13,464 nucleotides of DNA. Origin: CAZYQW01 sp964649825. Its GTDB lineage: Bacteria > Planctomycetota > B15-G4 > JADJEK01. This document shows, in pieces, positions 7,457 to 12,708 of the stretch. Numbering within the stretch: position 1 is the first letter of the stretch; every line of letters begins with the position of its first letter. Made by a program: the position numbers and the translations under genes. The DNA is taken from the NCBI GenBank assembly GCA_964649825.1, contig CAZYQW010000041.1:1-13464 (forward strand), given 5' to 3'. The notes below the pieces were generated by a model that was given only the letters and a program-made list of their open reading frames with translations, was not told the origin of the DNA and ran no database searches.

Positions 7457-9055
7457 TCAGGTATCGTCCGCGGATTCTTCGCCACGGTTCGCGGAGCCGT
7501 TGTCCGGCCGCGCAAAAACACGCGAAAAGTAATCGCCGAAATTCCGGTGCAGTTCATCGAGTGCAACTTCGTCGATACCGGCGAGTTCCGTGGCCAGCGC
7601 CTTCTTGAAATCGAGCTGCATCTGGCGCGCGATCTGGATGCGTTGCGCCTGCGGCGATCCGGCCCCGTGCATCGACTCGGTCAAATATCCGACGGCATTG
7701 CGGCCCAGCGTCATGTTTTCGATCAGGCGGAGGATGCGTAGCCGCGATTCAGTCGGTATCTCGTTCCGTCCTTTCAGGTATTTCTCAAGCAGAGCACCCA
7801 GTTCCGGGTGCCGCAGATCCTTTTGTGACGGTAATGTCACCATCAGGCCGCCGGCCAGGTCCTGGGCAAGCCGCCCGATCTCGTAGGGAATCTTCGTGAC
7901 GTGGTGCTTGCAAACATTGGCGAGCATGTCATCACAAATGTACGCACCGGAGCGCGTAGGATGCGACTGGTAGCTCGAGGCCATGCCTGTAGCGTAGATC
8001 GTCTCATTCTGGTGCGTCATTTCGACCAGCTTGTCACGAATATGCGACGCCTTCTCAACGCCGTTGTAGTCTGCAATCGCCGCCGCCGCACCGATCAGCA
8101 CGTCACCGACACCCGACTTGCACACATAGCTGCGCCGGTGGTAGCACGTAAAGCGTTCAACCAGCATTGCAGCGAATGACACTTCGCCGTGCATGAAGAC
8201 GTGTTCCCATGGTATGAACACGTCTTTGAAAATTACCATTGCTTCCTGGCCGGAATACCGCGCATTACCGGCATCGAGGTCACCGTCTTCCATCGCGCGC
8301 GTATCGCACGACTGGCGGCCGTAAATGTACGTAATGCCTTTTGCCTCCACCGGGATCGCGCCAACAATTGCGTAATCCTCGTCCTCTGGGCCAAGTCGCA
8401 TCGTCGGCATGACCAGCAGCCAGTGAGAGTTCAGGCAGCCCGTCTGGTGTGCCTTGGCGCCGGTGATAAACACGCCGGCGTCGGTGCGCCGCGTCACGTG
8501 CACGAACATGTCAGGATCGTCCTGTGCGTGCGGCGGCAGGCTGCGATCGCCCTTGACGTCGGTCATGGCTCCGCCGATCACAGCACCACGGCGCTGCGCG
8601 GCTGCGACAAACTCGCGGAAACGCGAGTGATAGCCGGTGCCGAATTCCTCGTCTAGTTCAAATGTCACTGAATACAGGGAATTGAGCGCGTCCATGCCGA
8701 CGCAGCGCTGGAAGCAGGTGCCGGTAAGCTGACCGAGCCGCCGCTGCATCTTGTTCTGCATCACGACGTCCTCGGTGGACTGCGCAATGTGCAGGAACCG
8801 GTTGACTCGCTCGCCGGTAAATGGCGACAACGCGGTCCCGAGCTCAGGGTTCTCGACGGCGAGGTCGTACGTGCGCGCGACCGCGTTGATCGACGGCCGG
8901 ATCAGCGGGTGATCGACAGGCTCCTCCACCTGCTCGCCGAAAAGATACACCGTCAGGCCACGGCCGCGCAGGCTCCGGATATATTCGTCGCCCGTCCTTA
9001 TCGGCGCCTGGTTCTCGCCGTCATTAAGCGCTGATTCCGCCGTAGTCCTAATCAA
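7457..9055 (-). CDS. abfD: 4-hydroxybutyryl-CoA dehydratase / vinylacetyl-CoA isomerase family protein
   Basis: Family members are FAD and [4Fe-4S] enzymes that dehydrate 4-hydroxybutyryl-CoA to crotonyl-CoA by a ketyl-radical route. The fold is that of acyl-CoA dehydrogenases, shared with the HpaB flavin monooxygenases. The 532-aa product carries DHPLIRPSINAVA, KMQRRLGQ, CFQRC (Cys114, Cys118; clostridial Cys99/Cys103), KAHQTG (Thr205), GRQSCDTR, SGQEA (Glu271), YHRRSYVCK (His306, Tyr310, Cys312, Lys313) and TESMHGAGSPQAQR (Glu460). The cluster-binding His-to-Cys spacing is five intervening residues instead of six as in clostridial His292/Cys299. A hydrophilic tail (about 496-532) extends beyond the clostridial end. 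The start is TTG 9055, the only usual start codon ahead of the conserved TGDEYIRSLR. GGAAG lies 4 bases upstream (9060-9064), and the start overlaps the receptor stop by 8 bases. Family membership is very sure. The actual substrate is open: the neighbours include no CoA transferase or 4-hydroxybutyrate dehydrogenase. Confidence 0.85.
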   Translation of the reverse strand: MIRTTAESALNDGENQAPIRTGDEYIRSLRGRGLTVYLFGEQVEEPVDHPLIRPSINAVARTYDLAVENPELGTALSPFTGERVNRFLHIAQSTEDVVMQNKMQRRLGQLTGTCFQRCVGMDALNSLYSVTFELDEEFGTGYHSRFREFVAAAQRRGAVIGGAMTDVKGDRSLPPHAQDDPDMFVHVTRRTDAGVFITGAKAHQTGCLNSHWLLVMPTMRLGPEDEDYAIVGAIPVEAKGITYIYGRQSCDTRAMEDGDLDAGNARYSGQEAMVIFKDVFIPWEHVFMHGEVSFAAMLVERFTCYHRRSYVCKSGVGDVLIGAAAAIADYNGVEKASHIRDKLVEMTHQNETIYATGMASSYQSHPTRSGAYICDDMLANVCKHHVTKIPYEIGRLAQDLAGGLMVTLPSQKDLRHPELGALLEKYLKGRNEIPTESRLRILRLIENMTLGRNAVGYLTESMHGAGSPQAQRIQIARQMQLDFKKALATELAGIDEVALDELHRNFGDYFSRVFARPDNGSANRGEESADDT

Positions 9056-11570
9056 AGTTCTTCCGGAAAGTGACGCCCCATGTCCTGGGTTCGTGCGGAT
9101 ACGCCATCAGCTTGCCGTCCTGCACGGGTACGTCGAATACCGTCTCGTAGAAACGCTCGTCGGTGATATTGCGGCCCCAGATTGACAGTTCGGCATTGAT
9201 GCTTTCAAAAGTCAGGCCCACCATGACGTTCAGGTTGTCGAACGATGAACGCAGCTTCAGCGGGTCGTTGTTTCCATCGGTCATCGTGTCCGACATATAC
9301 GTGTACTCACCGCGCACGTAGACACCCGTCGAATTGCCGACGACAAAACTCTTCGTCGCGCCCAGGTAGAACGAATTCTCCGGATTGCTCGGAATGCGGT
9401 CGCCCGACCTGTCACAGACACTGGCCGTCGGGTCAAAAGGCCCGGACGAGGCGTCAAAACCGGGATCGACGGTGCCGGTATGGAACGGCGTTGCGCGCCA
9501 GCAGGTACCGTTCAGGAACTGCTCGTAATCGGCGATCGAATACACGTAGTTCGCCTGCAGGTTGAACGTCTCGACCGGCGACCACCAGAGCTCGATCTCG
9601 CCGCCATAAGTGTCGGCGTTGCCGGCATTCTGCAGGTTGAAGCCGTTGCCGGTAAACGCGTTGGACTGCAGGTCCTCAACCTGTGTGTTATGCAACGCAA
9701 CATTCAGTCGCATGGACTGGCTCGGGAAATCGGCCTTCACGCCAATCTCGAACGCCTCCGACGTCTCGGGCCCGAACGTCTGCGAGAAAATCGGGTTGAT
9801 GCGATCGGTATTTGTGCCGCCCGACTTGTAGCCGGTGCCAAAGGATGCATAGAACAACGTAGTGTCGGTCGCGAACCACGACAGCTTGACGGTGCCGGTC
9901 AACTGGTCGTCTGCGAGGTTTTCATTCAACGGAGCCTGCGGCGCCAGCGGCGGCTGCGTGTACATGCCCCAACCCGGCGTCCAGGTAGGTCCGAACGCAG
10001 CCATCAATCTCGGTGCGTTGGCCGGATTGGTCGGGTCGAGCAAGCCCATCTGTATCAGTGTCAGCACGGTAACAATTTCCGTGAAATCCGGCGGCGGCCC
10101 GAGCGGGCTGTTTTCGAACGTACCGCGCAGCTCTTTCTCTTCGTCCGTGTAGCGCAGGCCGGCCGTCACCACGAACTCATCGCTCAGCTCGAAATCCGCC
10201 TGCGCAAACACGGCCCAGTTTTCGTGCTGCTGCAGCATGACGTCACGGGCGAATGCCGTCGACGGGAACGGATCGGCGACCGGCGGAAACGGCGGCGAGA
10301 ACAGGTTGATGCTGCTGATGACCTGTGCAAGCAGCGGATTCGCCGACAAGAACGGTGAGGTTGCGGGGCCGAGATCGAGCGTTGATGAATTATCCAGATC
10401 CTGTGAGAAGTAATAGACACCCGCGACGTACGTCGTCCTGTCGCCAAGTCCGCCGGTCAGGCGCAGTTCCTGCGAAAACGAATTCTGCTCGGCGCGGTTG
10501 GTGTCGGTCAGGATATCGACATTGCTGAAGTCGGCGTCAATCTGGTCGAAGCTGTCAAATGCACGATAGCCGGAGATCGATGTCAGCGTGGTGCCGCCAA
10601 AATCGTAGTTCAGTTCCAACGACAGTCCGGTATCTTCGTTTGTCGACTGCGGCAGGCGGTTCAGCGCCATGACATGATCTTCGAACCGATCGCCAGTGAT
10701 CACCGTGCCGCCGAGACCCAGCAGCAGGGCATCGGACCCGAACACCGGCCCACCCATGCCGTCCGTGCGCCCGAATGCCGTAATGTTGTCCTGGCGCGTC
10801 AGCGCCGCACAGCAGATTTCATTGATTTCCGCGTAATCGGCAATCAGGCGAATGTCTAGCTGGTCGTTGGGCGTGAACAGGACCTGCAGGCGGCCACCGG
10901 CACGATCGCGGTCGTTGATCACGTCGTCACCCAGATTCAGGTCCGAAACGTAACCGTCGCGCTGCCCTGAAAAGCCGGTAATGCGCAGCGCCAGCACATC
11001 GTCGACGAGCGACAGGTTCGTTGCGCCGGCGATGTTTAACAGCCCGAAATTGCCGGCCGTCACTTCAAGGAACGCGTTCCGCTCGTGTCCGGGCCGGACC
11101 GAGCGCATGATGATGGCACCCGACGGCGTGTTCTTGCCGAACAGCGTGCCTTGCGGGCCGCGCAGTACTTCTACTGCCGCAATGTCCACGAGATTGTTGA
11201 TTACCGAGCTGGGCCGCGCGCGATAGACATCGTCGATGTAGAGCCCGACCGACGACTCGAGGCCGAAGTTCTGGGCGCTGGTGCCGATGCCGCGAATGGA
11301 GAAACTGGACGTCGTGGCGTTCTGGCTCTGGTTGGAAATCAGGGATGGTGCAATTGCCGCGAGATCGCGAATGTCCTTGATCGCCGATTCCTCCAGCATG
11401 CGCCCGGTATAGGCGGTCACCGCCACCGGTACGTCCTGGATGTTCTGCTCGCGCTTCTGCGCCGTTACCACTATTTCTTCGATCTGGCTCTGGGCCAGCG
11501 CGTTGCCGGCCATCAGGCCCGGCAACGCGAGTATCGCAACTATCCGGCCCGCTGATTGTGACGTCACCAT
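9048..11570 (-). CDS. TonB-dependent outer-membrane receptor
   Basis: This is an outer-membrane beta-barrel that imports a ligand using energy passed on by TonB-ExbBD. The 840-aa protein has a signal peptide ending NALA (cleavage likely after Ala26) and a TonB-box-like IEEIVVTA (30-37). The plug domain has DVPVAVTA, SIRGIGTS and VEVLRGPQGTLFGKNTPSGAI (133-153), followed by a 22-strand-type barrel with GLRYTDEEK and GYKSGGTN. The C-terminus GVTFRKNFD has its aromatic residue next to last. There is no N-terminal STN domain, so sigma/anti-sigma surface signalling is unlikely. Proline-rich segments near 424-435 and 538-548, a Cys-Cys pair (253-254) and Cys690/Cys719 probably lie in extracellular loops. 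The plug and barrel motifs are those of the large family often tagged iron-siderophore receptors but widely used for other ligands. The ligand is not readable here. The start is ATG 11570 behind a run of six G. The dehydratase gene follows with overlapping codons. Confidence 0.93.
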   Translation of the reverse strand: MVTSQSAGRIVAILALPGLMAGNALAQSQIEEIVVTAQKREQNIQDVPVAVTAYTGRMLEESAIKDIRDLAAIAPSLISNQSQNATTSSFSIRGIGTSAQNFGLESSVGLYIDDVYRARPSSVINNLVDIAAVEVLRGPQGTLFGKNTPSGAIIMRSVRPGHERNAFLEVTAGNFGLLNIAGATNLSLVDDVLALRITGFSGQRDGYVSDLNLGDDVINDRDRAGGRLQVLFTPNDQLDIRLIADYAEINEICCAALTRQDNITAFGRTDGMGGPVFGSDALLLGLGGTVITGDRFEDHVMALNRLPQSTNEDTGLSLELNYDFGGTTLTSISGYRAFDSFDQIDADFSNVDILTDTNRAEQNSFSQELRLTGGLGDRTTYVAGVYYFSQDLDNSSTLDLGPATSPFLSANPLLAQVISSINLFSPPFPPVADPFPSTAFARDVMLQQHENWAVFAQADFELSDEFVVTAGLRYTDEEKELRGTFENSPLGPPPDFTEIVTVLTLIQMGLLDPTNPANAPRLMAAFGPTWTPGWGMYTQPPLAPQAPLNENLADDQLTGTVKLSWFATDTTLFYASFGTGYKSGGTNTDRINPIFSQTFGPETSEAFEIGVKADFPSQSMRLNVALHNTQVEDLQSNAFTGNGFNLQNAGNADTYGGEIELWWSPVETFNLQANYVYSIADYEQFLNGTCWRATPFHTGTVDPGFDASSGPFDPTASVCDRSGDRIPSNPENSFYLGATKSFVVGNSTGVYVRGEYTYMSDTMTDGNNDPLKLRSSFDNLNVMVGLTFESINAELSIWGRNITDERFYETVFDVPVQDGKLMAYPHEPRTWGVTFRKNFD

Positions 11571-11574
11571 AATT

Positions 11575-11580
11575 CCCCCC
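11575..11580 (-). promoter_or_regulatory. G-run ribosome-binding site of the receptor gene
   Basis: On the minus strand GGGGGG is followed by AATT and the ATG of the receptor. It can pair with the CCUCC anti-Shine-Dalgarno only through its GG dinucleotides. The symporter gene at the other end of the locus has a very similar GGGGGA in the same place. It directly abuts a 5-bp hairpin (11581-11595). Confidence 0.45.
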
Positions 11581-11595
11581 GAGACCGCTCGTCTC
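11581..11595 (-). promoter_or_regulatory. Small hairpin abutting the receptor ribosome-binding site
   Basis: GAGAC-CGCTC-GTCTC is a perfect 5-bp inverted repeat with a 5-base loop. On the minus-strand transcript it would fold immediately upstream of the G-run ribosome-binding site and could influence translation of the receptor. Equally, it could be a protein-binding half-site pair. It is short enough to occur by chance. Confidence 0.3.
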
Positions 11596-11615
11596 TGTCC
11601 GGTTCAATCTTTTAA

Positions 11616-11633
11616 CTGCGCGGTATCGCGCAG
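11616..11633. promoter_or_regulatory. Perfect 7-4-7 inverted repeat, likely operator
   Basis: CTGCGCG-GTAT-CGCGCAG is an 18-bp dyad with fully matching 7-base arms in the divergent region, 46 bases from the receptor start. On the minus strand a poor -35-like TGAACC (11633-11638) and a poor -10-like TTAAAA (11610-11615) flank it at a 17-bp spacing. The dyad would then fill the promoter spacer, a common place for a repressor. No regulator gene is present in the window. The repeat is observed; the operator role is inferred. Confidence 0.45.
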
Positions 11634-11664
11634 GTTCATGAGCCGCATAGTACTGCTTCCGCAC

Positions 11665-11683
11665 GCTTTTTTGCTGCTTTTTT
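11665..11683. repeat. Two GCTTTTTT tracts phased by 11 bp
   Basis: GCTTTTTT occurs at 11665-11672 and again at 11676-11683, separated by GCT. An 11-bp period is close to one helical turn, so the two A/T tracts lie on the same face of the DNA and should bend it. Read on the minus strand they are A-tracts upstream of the receptor gene and could also act as an UP-like element. They stand out against the GC-rich surroundings. Confidence 0.4.
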
Positions 11684-11713
11684 CTCGGCCTGCACACCCC
11701 CGTCCCGTGCTCA

Positions 11714-11742
11714 TTGTCGGCGGCGGCCTCGCCACGCATAAT
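11714..11742 (+). promoter_or_regulatory. Sigma70-like promoter for the lyase-symporter operon
   Basis: The -35 element TTGTCG (11714-11719, 4 of 6 consensus bases) and the -10 element CATAAT (11737-11742, 5 of 6) are separated by exactly 17 bp. Transcription would start near 11749, about 30 bases before the ATG of the DapA-family gene. It is the best promoter match I found in the divergent region. It is a prediction from consensus only. Confidence 0.45.
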
Positions 11743-11778
11743 GACCGGCCTGTCCTGCAGCCGACGGATCAACCATAA

Positions 11779-12681
11779 ATGCAGCTCGAGGGCATTTACA
11801 CGCCGCTTATAACCCCGTTTCGCCGGAACCTGTCACCGGATTATGACGCGTACGGCGCCGCCCTCGACTGGCAGATCGACAACGGCGTGCACGGCGTCAT
11901 TGTCGGCGGCTCAACCGGCGAATTTTATGCACTGACAACCGACGAACGTATTGAGCAGCTGCATTTTGCCGCACGCCGGATCGACGGTCGCGTACCGCTG
12001 ATTGCCGGCGTCAACGACCTGCTGGCGACACGCACTGAACACCTGGCCGCGGCCGCTCGCGACGCCGGAGCGAGCGCCCTGCTGGTCGCGGCACCGCCCT
12101 ACTCGCTGCCCGGTGCCGCCGAACTTGCGGCGCACTGCCGCCGCATCGAACGCGTTGCCGGCCTGCCAATGATTCTCTACAACTACCCGGCGCGCACCGG
12201 CGTCGACATGGATGCCGATTTCCTGAGACGAGCCGTGCGCATTGACAAAATCTGCGCGATCAAGGAATCGAGCGGCAGTATCGAACGCATTCATTTACTG
12301 GTGCAAGAGTTTCCCGAACTGCAGTTAAGCGCCGGCGCCGAGGACCTGGTTCTCGAGTTCTTTGCCTGGGGTGCGCGCAGCTGGGTATCGGTGATCGCCA
12401 ACTTCATGCCGCAAGCAGCCGTGCGGCTTTACGAACTTTGCGTACTCGGCAACGACTTCGCGGCCGGCCGGCTGCTGATGCAGCAACTGCTGCCACTAAT
12501 GCAGTGCCTGGAGCGCGGCGGCGCATTCCTGCAAAGCGTCAAACTTGCGTGTGAGCTCCACGGACGGCCCGGCGGTCCGGTACGGCCGCCGCTTGCGCCG
12601 CTCGGCAAGGCGCAGCAACGCGATGTCACGCGTATCGTACGCGACGCCGGGCGCGCCGTGGATAACGTACTCGCTCAATAA
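11779..12681 (+). CDS. DapA/NanA (DHDPS) family class I lyase, probably catabolic
   Basis: This family forms a Schiff base between a lysine and a 2-keto acid and performs aldol cleavage, aldol addition, dehydration or deamination in the cytoplasm. The 300-aa length is typical. Family residues are present: GGSTGEFYAL (43-52, keto-acid carboxylate pocket), PPYSLP with Tyr109, YNYPARTG with catalytic Tyr134 and Arg139, and IKESSGS with Schiff-base Lys162. The C-terminal GRPGGPVRPPLAPL is also typical. The pocket reads GSTGE rather than the GTTGE usual in lysine-biosynthetic DapA. The neighbour is a transporter, not a lysine or bamC-type gene. Both points favour a catabolic paralogue, such as a 4-hydroxy-2-oxo acid aldolase, a sugar-acid dehydratase, or the pyrroline-4-hydroxy-2-carboxylate deaminase of hydroxyproline breakdown. 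The sequence alone does not choose between these. The ATG follows directly on an upstream TAA, with only a weak GGA 10 bases before it. Confidence 0.85.
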   Translation: MQLEGIYTPLITPFRRNLSPDYDAYGAALDWQIDNGVHGVIVGGSTGEFYALTTDERIEQLHFAARRIDGRVPLIAGVNDLLATRTEHLAAAARDAGASALLVAAPPYSLPGAAELAAHCRRIERVAGLPMILYNYPARTGVDMDADFLRRAVRIDKICAIKESSGSIERIHLLVQEFPELQLSAGAEDLVLEFFAWGARSWVSVIANFMPQAAVRLYELCVLGNDFAAGRLLMQQLLPLMQCLERGGAFLQSVKLACELHGRPGGPVRPPLAPLGKAQQRDVTRIVRDAGRAVDNVLAQ

Positions 12682-12696
12682 CTTTACGACAAACCT

Positions 12697-12702
12697 GGGG
12701 GA
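12697..12702 (+). promoter_or_regulatory. G-run ribosome-binding site of the symporter gene
   Basis: GGGGGA lies 6 bases upstream of ATG 12709, in the 27-base gap after the lyase stop. It resembles the GGGGGGAA in front of the receptor gene. It supports ATG 12709 as the start and indicates that the symporter is translated independently within the operon. Confidence 0.55.
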
Positions 12703-12708
12703 ACATTC

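Noticed and set aside
8099..8160. A sequencing frameshift as the cause of the short His-Cys spacing
   Set aside because: The difference is one whole codon and conserved sequence continues in frame on both sides, so a frameshift is not needed.
7457..9055. 4-hydroxyphenylacetate 3-monooxygenase (HpaB) as the function of the dehydratase-like gene
   Set aside because: The protein belongs to the same superfamily, but CX3C, HRRSYxCK, KAHQTG and TESMHGAGSPQAQR are AbfD signatures and no reductase partner is nearby.
9480..10358. 292-residue plus-strand frame opposite the receptor gene
   Set aside because: Arg-rich antisense shadow of the TonB-dependent receptor; no family resemblance.
11065..11772. 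Minus-strand frame spanning the divergent region and the receptor 5' end
   Set aside because: It overlaps the receptor in another frame, is rich in Arg/His and would remove the conserved signal peptide; the receptor ATG with its signal sequence is clearly the real gene.
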